A DNA stretch of 64,000 nt, from positions 2,418,001 through 2,482,000 of the forward strand of contig NZ_CP007032.1 of NCBI RefSeq assembly GCF_000231405.2, read 5' to 3'. This DNA is from Desulfitobacterium metallireducens DSM 15288 (GTDB taxonomy: Bacteria > Bacillota > Desulfitobacteriia > Desulfitobacteriales > Desulfitobacteriaceae). Positions 35,322-43,713 of this stretch are shown piece after piece. How positions within the stretch are numbered: the first letter of the stretch is position 1; each line of letters opens with the position of its first letter. The notes under the pieces are model-generated. The model made no database searches. It was given only the letters and a program-made list of their open reading frames with translations, and was not told the origin of the DNA. The position numbers were made by a program, and so were the translations under genes.

Positions 35322-35987
35322 TCAAAATTTCTTTAATTCTTCTGTTAACCAATCATCCAAATTGGGAAAGGACTGCGTCTGAGGCAAAAACTCAAGAATT
35401 CGTTCTCCCCAGTAAGGATCAAATTCGTACCCCAGCAGCCCTCGAATTTCCTTCATGGCACTCTCCGGTTCCTGTGCCTGCAACCGATAACGCTTCACTT
35501 CAATCATTGTCGTGTACCGATCAAAGATACGTAGTCCACGTGCTAACAATGGAATGTCCGTCCCCTTCAACTTATAAGGATAGCCCCCACCCGAATAATT
35601 TTCATGGTGGCCAGCTACGCCTTTAGCAATTCTTTCCCAGAATCGGTTCCCCGTTTTTTGGTAAAAATCAAGAATGAATTTTTCAGACTCGAGGGGATGC
35701 TCAATTTCGCAGCGCCAGAACTCCAATAAATTATCACTTTCCATGGCACTTAATTGTTCCGTAGAAAAGAGGATTTCTCGCGGCCAACGCATTTTTCCGA
35801 TGTCATGAAGTAAACCTGCCGCAACCCATTCATTCCGGGTAACCCATGCCTGTTTGATCAGAAGTTTACCCTCAAGGGTATCTGCAAAAACCGACATGAG
35901 ATAGGCAACCCTTAAACTATGATAATAGGTAACGTCATCAACCCAGGCTAAATCATTTAAAAATTGCTGAATCTCCTTACCATACAT
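35322..35987 (-). CDS. HD-GYP domain protein, putative c-di-GMP phosphodiesterase
   Basis: The 221-residue protein is a stand-alone HD-GYP domain. It has the metal-binding histidines YHSLRVAYLM, HDIGKMRWP, EHPLESEKF and the signature HHENYSGGGYP, followed by a DRYTTM helix. Such proteins hydrolyse cyclic di-GMP to pGpG or GMP. The segment HHENYSGGGYP departs slightly from the HHExxDGxGYP consensus, so activity should not be assumed. No sensory domain is attached. A GAGAGGGG site precedes the ATG. Confidence 0.85.
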   Translation of the reverse strand: MYGKEIQQFLNDLAWVDDVTYYHSLRVAYLMSVFADTLEGKLLIKQAWVTRNEWVAAGLLHDIGKMRWPREILFSTEQLSAMESDNLLEFWRCEIEHPLESEKFILDFYQKTGNRFWERIAKGVAGHHENYSGGGYPYKLKGTDIPLLARGLRIFDRYTTMIEVKRYRLQAQEPESAMKEIRGLLGYEFDPYWGERILEFLPQTQSFPNLDDWLTEELKKF

Positions 35988-36032
35988 CTATGTCTAACCC
36001 CTCTCTTGACTCAAGATATAGAAAGCTTGCAA

Positions 36033-36794
36033 TCAAGATAGTGAAAATGCAAGTCTTTTTCTCTGTTCAAAATGGATCAATCGTTTGACCCCACAAGCTT
36101 GGAGTATTTGAACTCCTTCTTTAAGGTCACGCCCAACAAACCGAGCCTCATGAGCATCAGAGCCTACCGTAAACTCAATACCTCGATTCACCATTTCCCG
36201 AATCAACTTTTCCTCAGGATAAAATTCTGCAACCGGTTTATATCGTCCTGCCGTGTTCAGCTCTGCCACCAAACCATTCTCAGCAATAGCCCGCAACGCA
36301 TTTTCCGCTAAGTCACGGACATCTGTACGCGGTCTTACCCCAAAAAGTTTGATCAAATCAAAATGGCCAATCGTGGTAAAGAGCTGACTTTGAGCGGCTT
36401 TTTCAACTAAATCAAAATAAGTAAGATAGAGACGATCAGGATCCTCTTCACGATGTTTCTGCGCCTGATCAGGATAATCAAATAACCAACTCCCGATTTC
36501 ATGGACAGAACCAATCACATAATCAAAGGGGAACGTCTGCAAAAGCGCCTGGATTTTCGCTTCATCCTCAACGCGGTAATCAACTTCCAAGCCCACGCGG
36601 ACTTTTAAGTCGGGGTATCCTTTAGCAACCTCGCGGATTAACGGCAAATCCAAGTCCTCAAAGTACATATCATGATCAGAAAAGCCGATCCCCTGCAATC
36701 CCGCTCGCCGAGCAGCCTCCAAATACTCCTGAATGTTTTCGCGATTAGCGGGTCTGTCCTGATGTCCAATTAAATGGGTATGTAAGTCGAACAT
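36033..36794 (-). CDS. PHP-domain phosphoesterase, histidinol-phosphatase-like
   Basis: The 253-residue protein has the PHP metal-site motifs in order: DLHTHLIGH at the start, GIGFSDHDMYFEDLD, GLEVDYRVEDE, GSVHEIGSW, TIGHFDLIKLFG, AELNTAGRYKP and GSDAHEARFVG. It fits the HisK-type histidinol-phosphatase family, which removes the phosphate from L-histidinol phosphate, but the same fold serves other phosphoesterases. No other histidine genes are nearby. GAGGAGAG precedes the ATG. Confidence 0.85.
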   Translation of the reverse strand: MFDLHTHLIGHQDRPANRENIQEYLEAARRAGLQGIGFSDHDMYFEDLDLPLIREVAKGYPDLKVRVGLEVDYRVEDEAKIQALLQTFPFDYVIGSVHEIGSWLFDYPDQAQKHREEDPDRLYLTYFDLVEKAAQSQLFTTIGHFDLIKLFGVRPRTDVRDLAENALRAIAENGLVAELNTAGRYKPVAEFYPEEKLIREMVNRGIEFTVGSDAHEARFVGRDLKEGVQILQACGVKRLIHFEQRKRLAFSLS

Positions 36795-36864
36795 TATCTA
36801 TCTCTCCTCAAAAATCTTAGCGATTCTATCTTCAATGTTCAGATGAAGTTGCTTTCCACGAGAA

Positions 36865-37092
36865 GTGAAAGAGGCCTTTGTTATCCATTCAGGCTAGGCG
36901 TTCGTCGACCAAACTAGGACTTAAGCTCGGGATTTATAGAAGGGGATTCCCGCCTAAATCGCCATCCTTGGCTCTGTTGCCGGCGGCGCACGTCCTATGC
37001 GCCGTCCCGCTGAAGTTCCTGTCCCGAGCTTAAGTCAAGTTTGGTGAGCGTCTCACTTAAAAGCCTTCGTTTCTAACAAATGGCTCTTTTAC
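36865..37092. repeat. Palindromic element B, related to element A
   Basis: The 228-base element has outer arms GTGAAAGAGGCCTTTGTTA and the complement of TAACAAATGGCTCTTTTAC. Its inner arms, about 24 bases each, are nearly perfect: ACCAAACTAGGACTTAAGCTCGGGA (36908-36932) with TCCCGAGCTTAAGTCAAGTTTGGT (37022-37045). A central hairpin is CGGCGCA-CGTCCTA-TGCGCCG (36984-37004). It shares its ends and central motif with element A. It occupies the gap between the TldE-like and PHP genes and may also stop or stabilise transcripts. Confidence 0.78.
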
Positions 37093-37121
37093 GCCTTTAA
37101 GTGTTCGTCCCAGCTTATTAG

Positions 37122-38441
37122 TTACAGCGTTTGCAAGCCCGTTTTTACGAGAATATAAGGTTTCGTGAAGAGCTCAGACTTTGCGAACCGGGTATAAGGG
37201 GATTTTAAATCTTTAAAAAAGTTCCCCGACAGTTTCACATCGGTCTTGCCGACAATTTTTCCGTTTTCAATTCTTAAACTTTGCGGAGCACTTAAGGAAT
37301 ATTCCCCGGCAACACTATTTTGTGTATGCATACCAAGCACCGAGAGAATCAAAATTCCATCTTCAATTCCTGCGAGAACCTCCGACCAAGATTCTTCTTG
37401 GTTATGTTTGAGATAAAGCCCTGAAGTTCCTTGGGGAAGTGCAGTTGGCTTTACACCCCAACGACGAGCATCCTTAACCCTTAAAAACGGGGTTTTCAAA
37501 ACACCGTCCTGAACAAGGACAGTGCGTTCGGCAGCTATCCCCTCGGAAGTCACCAGATAAGAGCCTAGTTCAAAAGGACGAAGAGGGTCAACCATAAGAG
37601 TTAAACCTTCATTGAAAACCTGCTCTTGTTTTTCAAAATGTTCGACTCGAAAGGCACTTTGTCCTTCTAAAATACTCTGCCCTACGAAATTAGGAACAAT
37701 AAATTGCTCTAAAAAAGAGTCGAGGACTCCCGGGGAAAAGACCACAGTAGTTTGAGTCCCTACTGGGTCAGCTTCCTGTTGCATTGCTTGATAGTACTCC
37801 AGCGTCTGCTGCCACGTTCTTACCCACTCTTCTTCACTGATCAAGCGACGTTTGGCAAACCATCCCCCGACTAAACTATCAAAGGAATACGATAGAGCAT
37901 ATTGAGATTCCTGATAAGTAACCGCTAATCCCTTCGAATTACGGATATGGCGATAACCCCAAGCCGCTTGAATCCCAGCTTGCATTTCGGCCTGTTCCGG
38001 TCGATCCTTCAGCAACCGACTCACTTGTTCAAACAGAATCTCATCCTCACCTGCAAGAATTCTCTGAACCGCTCGATCCTCCACTGCAACCAAGGGGATC
38101 GCTTCTGGAGCCGGAATTTCTCTTCCATCCGGGTCTTCATAGGCCGCCTGATACCATTCTTGCAGCTGCTCTTCACCGACTTGAGCATTTTTCCCTGAAA
38201 CAGCCTGAACTCGGGCTTGGCTTAAACGGCCATCCTCCCAAACGATGACGACCTCACCGCTTTCTCCTTGACGATAACTCGGAGGGGTGTAAACACTCCC
38301 CGGTTCATTATCCTTAATTCCTAAAGAGATGAGTTGCGCTTCGTGCACTACAATTCGCCAATCACGAATCTTCAGCTTCTGATCGGCTGGGGAAGTTTGT
38401 GCTTTATATAAAAGATCCTCCAGATGTGCTATAAGTTTCAT
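37122..38441 (-). CDS. TldE/PmbA-like subunit of the TldD/TldE protease
   Basis: The 439-residue protein belongs to the TldD/PmbA family. TldD and TldE form a heterodimeric metalloprotease that digests unfolded peptides and matures some ribosomal peptides. This partner lacks the HExxxH site and serves as the non-catalytic TldE-type subunit; its C-terminal part (LRIENGKIVGKTDVKLSGNF) matches the family. Its ATG overlaps the tldD stop by 4 bases (ATGA). Confidence 0.85.
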   Translation of the reverse strand: MKLIAHLEDLLYKAQTSPADQKLKIRDWRIVVHEAQLISLGIKDNEPGSVYTPPSYRQGESGEVVIVWEDGRLSQARVQAVSGKNAQVGEEQLQEWYQAAYEDPDGREIPAPEAIPLVAVEDRAVQRILAGEDEILFEQVSRLLKDRPEQAEMQAGIQAAWGYRHIRNSKGLAVTYQESQYALSYSFDSLVGGWFAKRRLISEEEWVRTWQQTLEYYQAMQQEADPVGTQTTVVFSPGVLDSFLEQFIVPNFVGQSILEGQSAFRVEHFEKQEQVFNEGLTLMVDPLRPFELGSYLVTSEGIAAERTVLVQDGVLKTPFLRVKDARRWGVKPTALPQGTSGLYLKHNQEESWSEVLAGIEDGILILSVLGMHTQNSVAGEYSLSAPQSLRIENGKIVGKTDVKLSGNFFKDLKSPYTRFAKSELFTKPYILVKTGLQTL

Positions 38442-39925
38442 CCTTGTTCTCCCCCTAAACTAACCTGCTCATCCTGTTCAAGCAAAAGATAACGGTGGCT
38501 TCCCCCACTGGAAGGAACCGATTGTCCTGATTTTCCGCAAGTGCCAATAGCATCATAACACCCTTGCCCCAAACCGCCACGAATCGCTTGCAAAGCGGAG
38601 ATAATCTTCCCGCTGAAAATACTCGGTTGATAGACCGGTAAGCTCGGATCGGCCAGATCAATCATGCCATCACATTGAAAAACAAAATCTCCCGTTTTAG
38701 GATTAACCTGTCCTCCACGATAGCCGAGGAGAAGAAGATGTTTACCCTCTTCACACAGTTCTCCTTTTTCTTTAAGAACCTCACGAACTTTCTTAATTTC
38801 TTCTTTCAAACTTGACGTTTGAGGAAGCAGGATCTCTTGATCAACGAGAAGCCGGATATTCGTCATCCGTGGAATAGGAATATAGCCGTAGCTTTCAGCC
38901 CGACCCGCTCCCGTCACTTCCATTCCAGCCTCTTCAGCTGAAAAAATATCACCTAGTCCGGCTAAAAGAATGCCATCTTTAACAATTTCGACGGTTTCCC
39001 GTTTTAGTCCATTGGCAGAATACGGCTGATACGCCCAGTCACCCACGAGTGGACCATCCATAATATGTACACCAGCGCGAGCCACCTGGAGCCCTTTTCT
39101 CAATTTTCCTTTTTCCCCCAGCACTGACTCTTTCATATGATCCGATTCAACCGCATGCCCAAACGCTTCATGGGCTAACCCCTTAGCTAAACCATAATCA
39201 ATGACTAACGGATAATGCCCTGAAGAAAGCTGAGGAGCCCGACAAACCTCTTTAGAAAATTCAGCGCGCTCAAGGGCTTTATTTTCTAAAGAAGCCTCTT
39301 CTTTTTCAAGAAGTAAAATTTCGACATCCACACCACTTCGGCTAATCAGCGTACTTTGGGCACGCCCGTTTTCACGGACAGTTCCCTGGTGCATAAGTAC
39401 TGCGCGTGGAATCACAAAAGATACTCGAGTGCCATCTGATCGTCCTATATACCATAGATCTTCAACTTGACGATAACTTGTCTGCCAAGCAATTTCAGGA
39501 TTGCGTTCCCGCAACCGTTGATGCAGACTGAGAACGATTTCTTGGAGTTCAGCCAATGAAAAGTGCTCAAAGGGATATACCCGTGGTTCCTCAGCATCTT
39601 CCACGAGACGAGGAGCCTCAAAAATCTTCCGGTTGGCTTCCGCCCCGATCTTGGCGTTGCGTTCTGCCAATGCGGCCGCTCTTTGCATAACCTGTTGCCC
39701 CGCCTCAAGGCTTAAAACATCAGAGGAAGCAAAACCTGTTACACCCTCTTTTGTAAAGGCCTGAACGCCAATTCCACTATCCCAACCGCTTGAAACCCGC
39801 TCAAACCGCCCATTACTTAAGCGCATACCCCATTCTCGTTTGGATTCTAATCGCACGATACTATATCCGCTTTGGCTTTCCTTAAAAAGCTGATCCATCA
39901 GCTCTCGAAGTTCATTTCGATTCAC
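38438..39925 (-). CDS. TldD-like zinc metalloprotease subunit
   Basis: The protein of about 495 residues has the zinc-site motif HEAFGHAVESDHMKES (HExxxH) of catalytic TldD subunits. The family segment ANGLKRETVEIVKDGILLAG and a C-terminal GLGQGCYDAIGTCGKSGQSV also fit. I start it at GTG 39925, just before MNRNELRELMDQ; an in-frame start at 40033 would add an unrelated 36-residue extension. The gene overlaps its TldE partner, and both should form one protease. The gap upstream (39926-40253) is described under the hairpins. Confidence 0.88.
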   Translation of the reverse strand: MNRNELRELMDQLFKESQSGYSIVRLESKREWGMRLSNGRFERVSSGWDSGIGVQAFTKEGVTGFASSDVLSLEAGQQVMQRAAALAERNAKIGAEANRKIFEAPRLVEDAEEPRVYPFEHFSLAELQEIVLSLHQRLRERNPEIAWQTSYRQVEDLWYIGRSDGTRVSFVIPRAVLMHQGTVRENGRAQSTLISRSGVDVEILLLEKEEASLENKALERAEFSKEVCRAPQLSSGHYPLVIDYGLAKGLAHEAFGHAVESDHMKESVLGEKGKLRKGLQVARAGVHIMDGPLVGDWAYQPYSANGLKRETVEIVKDGILLAGLGDIFSAEEAGMEVTGAGRAESYGYIPIPRMTNIRLLVDQEILLPQTSSLKEEIKKVREVLKEKGELCEEGKHLLLLGYRGGQVNPKTGDFVFQCDGMIDLADPSLPVYQPSIFSGKIISALQAIRGGLGQGCYDAIGTCGKSGQSVPSSGGSHRYLLLEQDEQVSLGGEQG

Positions 39926-40089
39926 GGTCTTCCCCCATTTTCCGACGTAATTCTGTATTGTATTATACCACGCTTCGCTCCGTAAAATTATTCCTTGGAA
40001 AATGAATGTATATTTTAATCCCCGTACGGACACAATTTGAATAGTCTCACGTTTTCCAATTTTTTATCCCCACTCCTCTCTTTTACTTC

Positions 40090-40134
40090 ACTTGCGACGA
40101 GAGTATTTACATACCCTGTCGCAAGTCTTTTTTT
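40090..40134 (+). terminator. Plus-strand hairpin terminator without an obvious gene
   Basis: On the plus strand ACTTGCGAC and GTCGCAAGT form a perfect 9-base-pair stem around a 19-base loop, followed directly by CTTTTTTTG. No plus-strand coding frame with a ribosome site precedes it, so it may end an antisense or small RNA made from the tldD upstream region, or be a relic. No promoter I trust is visible. Confidence 0.6.
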
Positions 40135-40146
40135 GTTTATTTTTAA

Positions 40147-40185
40147 AAGAAGTCAAAGACTCATTCAAATGGTCTTTGACTTCTT
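40147..40185 (-). terminator. Terminator after the GNAT gene
   Basis: AAGAAGTCAAAGAC and GTCTTTGACTTCTT form a perfect 14-base-pair hairpin; the minus strand continues with TTTTAAAA. It lies about 70 bases after the acetyltransferase stop. Confidence 0.8.
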
Positions 40186-40253
40186 AATTTAATCCGAAAA
40201 TGAAAGGCTTCCTAATTATCAGAATCATTCGCTATTGTGTGGGGTACGACCCC

Positions 40254-40727
40254 TCACTCCAAAACTTTGACCATTAACTTACGTTCCTCCGCAAAGCCAA
40301 GTGTTTCATACAGATGTAGAGCATGAAGATTATGGCTACTCACGGCCAATCCCAAATAATGAATCCCTTTTTCCCGTGTATATTGTTCTGCCGATTCCAT
40401 GAGCGTTCGTCCAACACCTTGATGTCGATATTTCGGCAAAACTGCTAAATCCATAACCCAAGCTTGCAAAACTCCCGTTAATTCTTCCTGCGAGGAAGGG
40501 TAAAGGACCAGAAACCCCATGGCTTCTTCTTTTTCAGTTTCCGCAATAAATACCATCGAGTCTGTCTGCTGAATCCACGTCCAAAACCCTTTTAAGATCT
40601 TCTCCCGATATTTGAGCGTATCCTCCATAGGCTGTTTGCGCCATGGTGAGATGCTGGCGGGTATCACATCTTTTCCTAAAGCAAACATAAAGGGCCAGTC
40701 TCGAACGTTTCCTTGGCGAACCCTCAT
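40254..40727 (-). CDS. GNAT-family N-acetyltransferase
   Basis: The 157-residue protein has the acetyl-CoA-binding signature MDLAVLPKYRHQGVGRTLM (QGVGRT in the Q/RxxGxG/A loop), then HYLGLAVSSHNLHALHLYETLGF, typical of GNAT enzymes. Its acceptor (an amine of a small molecule, a protein or an antibiotic) is unknown. It is divergently transcribed from the Na/Pi gene. Confidence 0.9.
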   Translation of the reverse strand: MRVRQGNVRDWPFMFALGKDVIPASISPWRKQPMEDTLKYREKILKGFWTWIQQTDSMVFIAETEKEEAMGFLVLYPSSQEELTGVLQAWVMDLAVLPKYRHQGVGRTLMESAEQYTREKGIHYLGLAVSSHNLHALHLYETLGFAEERKLMVKVLE

Positions 40728-40845
40728 AAAATCACCCCTTGGGATAATCTACGCACGAGTTAACCCGATTGCGCCTGTTCTGTAGAGCAAAAATAATCCA
40801 TATATTGATAACGATTCATTTTAGGTTTAAAGGAGGACTAAAATT

Positions 40846-41763
40846 ATGTCCCTCCTCCTCTCGATGCTTCTCGGGCTCTTTTGCCTACTTTATGGCATGT
40901 CAATTCTCCGTCTCGGGCTTGAGCGTTTTGCCGCAGATCGTTTTAAACGCGTGCTTCATCAAATGACCATTACCCCCTGGCGCGGCCTCTGGAGCGGTAC
41001 AGCAGCAACCGCTTTGCTTCAGTCAAGCACTGCCCTTAGTGTGATGACGATTTCCTTTGTGGATGCTGGATTGATTCCCTTTGAAAACGCACTCGGGCTA
41101 ATCCTTGGAAGCAATATCGGAACCACGATGACCACTCAACTCCTTGCTTTTTCTCTCGACTCTTTTATTCCCTATATTCTCCTTCTCGGATCTCTAGGCT
41201 TCCTCTTCATCCCAAATCGTTATCGTTACCTAGCCCTTTCCATCTTGGGGCTTGGGTTATTGTTTCTTGCTCTACACTTATTAGAAACAGGAATGGCTCC
41301 AGTAGCCAAAATTCCAGTTGTTCAACAGTTTTTACAGCAGCTCGGGGATCATCACCTTCAAGGGGTACTTGCCGGAACCCTACTTTCGGCACTATTACAC
41401 TCCTCTGCAGCAACCACAGGCCTTGTTATGCTTCTTGCTGAAGGAGGATATCTGACCCTGCCGACAGCCCTCGCCTTTATTTTTGGAGCCAATATCGGAA
41501 CCTGTTTTACGGCAATTCTCGCTTCCCTCGTCACAAACCGAGCTGCCCAGCGCGTAGCCCTCTTCCACGTCTTGCTGAACGTCTTTGGAGTTCTCCTCTT
41601 TCTACCCTTCCTTAACCCACTTGCTCATCTTTTAGAAGGATTAGGAGGCAGTCTCAGCCGTCAGGTAGCCAATGCCCATACGATTTTCAACCTGATTTCC
41701 TCCTTGATTGCTTTCCCCTTTCTTCCCTTGGCAACGCGATTTTTAACGCGGGTATTAAAGTAA
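40846..41763 (+). CDS. Na/Pi-cotransporter family membrane protein
   Basis: This 305-residue membrane protein belongs to the Na/Pi-cotransporter family PF02690. It shows two inverted half-repeats, each with the Gln/His-Ser-Ser-type motif: TAATALLQSSTALSVMTI and LSALLHSSAATTGLVML. GSNIGTTMTTQLLAF and GANIGTCFTAI are the paired pore motifs. It lacks the C-terminal PhoU domain common in bacterial homologues, so it is a short form. AAAGGAGG precedes the ATG. It is the main plus-strand gene of the window and converges on mobB. Confidence 0.88.
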   Translation: MSLLLSMLLGLFCLLYGMSILRLGLERFAADRFKRVLHQMTITPWRGLWSGTAATALLQSSTALSVMTISFVDAGLIPFENALGLILGSNIGTTMTTQLLAFSLDSFIPYILLLGSLGFLFIPNRYRYLALSILGLGLLFLALHLLETGMAPVAKIPVVQQFLQQLGDHHLQGVLAGTLLSALLHSSAATTGLVMLLAEGGYLTLPTALAFIFGANIGTCFTAILASLVTNRAAQRVALFHVLLNVFGVLLFLPFLNPLAHLLEGLGGSLSRQVANAHTIFNLISSLIAFPFLPLATRFLTRVLK

Positions 41764-41775
41764 TGTGCTAAACAT

Positions 41776-41825
41776 GAAGCGATGAGAGTCGATACACATA
41801 ATGTAGTATCAATCCTCATCGCTTC
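41776..41825. terminator. Hairpin between convergent nptA-like and mobB genes
   Basis: GAAGCGATGAG and CTCATCGCTTC form a long stem interrupted by a GATAC/GTATC inner pairing. It lies between the two gene ends and could serve both strands, though no strong T run follows on either. Confidence 0.55.
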
Positions 41826-41835
41826 GCTAATCGTT

Positions 41836-42351
41836 TTATGATAACTGGTATTTCTCCGCCAAAAAATCGCAGATCCCGACTGCATCATCGAGGTCAAAGC
41901 AAGGTACGCCTACCTCGAACTGAACATCGCTTACGATCGCAATCAGCTCTTCCGGCTTAGAAAAAAGCTCTTGATGCACGGCTGAACGAAAAACCTCAAT
42001 TTTAGGTTTATTTCCGTGTTTATACCCTTCCGTAAAAATCAAGTCAACATCGTCGGGCAATCGTTCAAGGACTTCATCAAGCGTCCGTTCTAATTCCCTT
42101 GTTTCCAAAATGGCCGTCTTATAAGGTGAGGAAATCGCGACTACATCCGCCCCCGCTTGGGTGAAGCGCCAAGAATCCTTCCCCGGCTTATCCATGTCAA
42201 ACTCATGGGCATCATGTTTTACAACGGCAACCCGCCAACCCCGTTTCTTAATTTCACGCAAGAGTTTTTCGAGTAAGGTTGTTTTTCCCGAATTTGAATG
42301 CCGGGCGACAATCGAAACGACCGGAATTTGTGATGAATTCATTGAGTTCAT
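41836..42351 (-). CDS. mobB: Molybdopterin-guanine dinucleotide biosynthesis adaptor MobB
   Basis: The 171-residue GTP-binding protein shows the P-loop VARHSNSGKTTLLEKLL, the DAHEFDMDKPGKDSWRF segment and the later IFTEGYKHGNKPKIEVFR, as in MobB. MobB assists MobA in making the bis-MGD cofactor. The reductase in this window carries that cofactor, so the gene may support it. It starts 2 bases after the moeA stop, in the same operon; no mobA is in the window. Confidence 0.93.
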   Translation of the reverse strand: MNSMNSSQIPVVSIVARHSNSGKTTLLEKLLREIKKRGWRVAVVKHDAHEFDMDKPGKDSWRFTQAGADVVAISSPYKTAILETRELERTLDEVLERLPDDVDLIFTEGYKHGNKPKIEVFRSAVHQELFSKPEELIAIVSDVQFEVGVPCFDLDDAVGICDFLAEKYQLS

Positions 42352-42353
42352 TA

Positions 42354-43565
42354 CTACTCTCCTTCTGATGGGATCCAGCGCGCAAAGAGCATTTCCCCTT
42401 CTTTAACCGGTCCATGTCCTCCTGGAACATCGACCAAGAGATTACTTCCGGCCATCGAGCGTAAAATACCTGACCCCTGAGCATAATTCGGATCAGCCCA
42501 AATCTCACCCTCGCGTAAAACCGCCCGTGCTCGTAAAAAACGCCTCTGCTTTCCCGATTTCCCAAAACTTCCGGCCATCTTAACCGGAAAAACCTCTTCT
42601 TGATCGAGACATCCCGCCATTTTTTTCAGTGCGGGTCGAACAAGCAATTCATAGGTAATCATTGCGGCTGCCGGATTTCCGGAAAGGGAGAAGTAGAGTT
42701 GATTTTGTTTAATTCCCACTGCTGCTGGAGTTCCAGGTTTTAAATTCAATTTCCAAAAAAGGAGTTCACAACCCATTCCCACGAACGCCTCACGAACCAG
42801 ATCATAATCACCTACAGATGCGCCGCCCGTCGTTACCACCGCATCCATATCCTTAAATGATTCTAAAGTTTCAATCGTTTCTGGAAGACGATCCGGAACG
42901 AAAGAAGCCACTTTTACTTCGCAACCCGCTTCCATCAGAAGTCCTCGTAGAGTATAGGTGTTACTATTATAGATTTTTCCTGGCAAAAGCGGTTGACCAA
43001 CTTCCATTAGTTCAGAACCGGTCGAAAGCAGCCCAATGCGTGGCCGACGATAAACTGTCACCTCTTCCACGCCCAAAGCAGCTAATAGACCTATCGATGC
43101 TGGATCAAGCACGCTTCCAGGGGTTAAGATAATTTCTCCTTTCTGGATCTCCTCACCTTGATGAACAATATTAGCACCCGGTAACACCGGCTGTCGAATC
43201 AGAACCTGATCATCCTGAGACTCGGTATCCTCCATCCGCACCACACAGTTTGCTCCCTGCGGAATAGGTGCTCCTGTAAAAATCTTCGCACATTCACCCT
43301 GAACTAAGTCCCGATCAGGGTACACCCCAGCAGGAATTTCACTCACTTGACGAAGCGTAATAGCCATAAGATCAGAAGGACTCGCCACATAAGTATACCC
43401 ATCTAGCGGAGAACGATCAAAGGGAGGCATATCTATAGAAGAAGTAACGGATTCCGCCAAAATACGATGATATGCCTCGTGCAGATTAACTTTTTCTGTT
43501 TTGATCGGCTGTATTTTTTGTGAAACAATTTCCCAAGCCCGTTCTAACGAGATCATAGTCTCCAT
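42354..43565 (-). CDS. moeA: Molybdopterin molybdenumtransferase MoeA
   Basis: The 403-residue protein inserts molybdate into adenylated molybdopterin. It contains the family motifs MPPFDRSPLDGYTY, KIFTGAPIPQGANCVVRMED, TTGGASVGDYDLV and YFSLSGNPAAAMITYELLV. The length is standard. It is followed by mobB with 2 bases between. The moaABC genes are not present in this window. Confidence 0.95.
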   Translation of the reverse strand: METMISLERAWEIVSQKIQPIKTEKVNLHEAYHRILAESVTSSIDMPPFDRSPLDGYTYVASPSDLMAITLRQVSEIPAGVYPDRDLVQGECAKIFTGAPIPQGANCVVRMEDTESQDDQVLIRQPVLPGANIVHQGEEIQKGEIILTPGSVLDPASIGLLAALGVEEVTVYRRPRIGLLSTGSELMEVGQPLLPGKIYNSNTYTLRGLLMEAGCEVKVASFVPDRLPETIETLESFKDMDAVVTTGGASVGDYDLVREAFVGMGCELLFWKLNLKPGTPAAVGIKQNQLYFSLSGNPAAAMITYELLVRPALKKMAGCLDQEEVFPVKMAGSFGKSGKQRRFLRARAVLREGEIWADPNYAQGSGILRSMAGSNLLVDVPGGHGPVKEGEMLFARWIPSEGE

Positions 43566-43655
43566 ATATTTATCCCTTTCATCCTTAAATTACTTATTTT
43601 TTGACTTAATCTAATTTTAGTTTAATAGTTCTTATGAATAAAGTAAATAAAACAG

Positions 43656-43693
43656 GAAAAAGTCTAAACGACCTAACCGTTTAAACTTTTTTC
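43656..43693 (-). terminator. Terminator after the FapA-like gene
   Basis: AGTTTAAACG and CGTTTAGACT pair on the minus strand around a GTTAGGT loop, followed by TTTTTC. It lies about 20 bases after the FapA gene stop. Confidence 0.82.
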
Positions 43694-43713
43694 ATTAACA
43701 TGCTATGAATTTG

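Noticed and set aside
42254-42565. Minus-strand frame overlapping mobB and moeA
   Set aside because: It lies in another frame over two well-supported genes and has no ribosome site.
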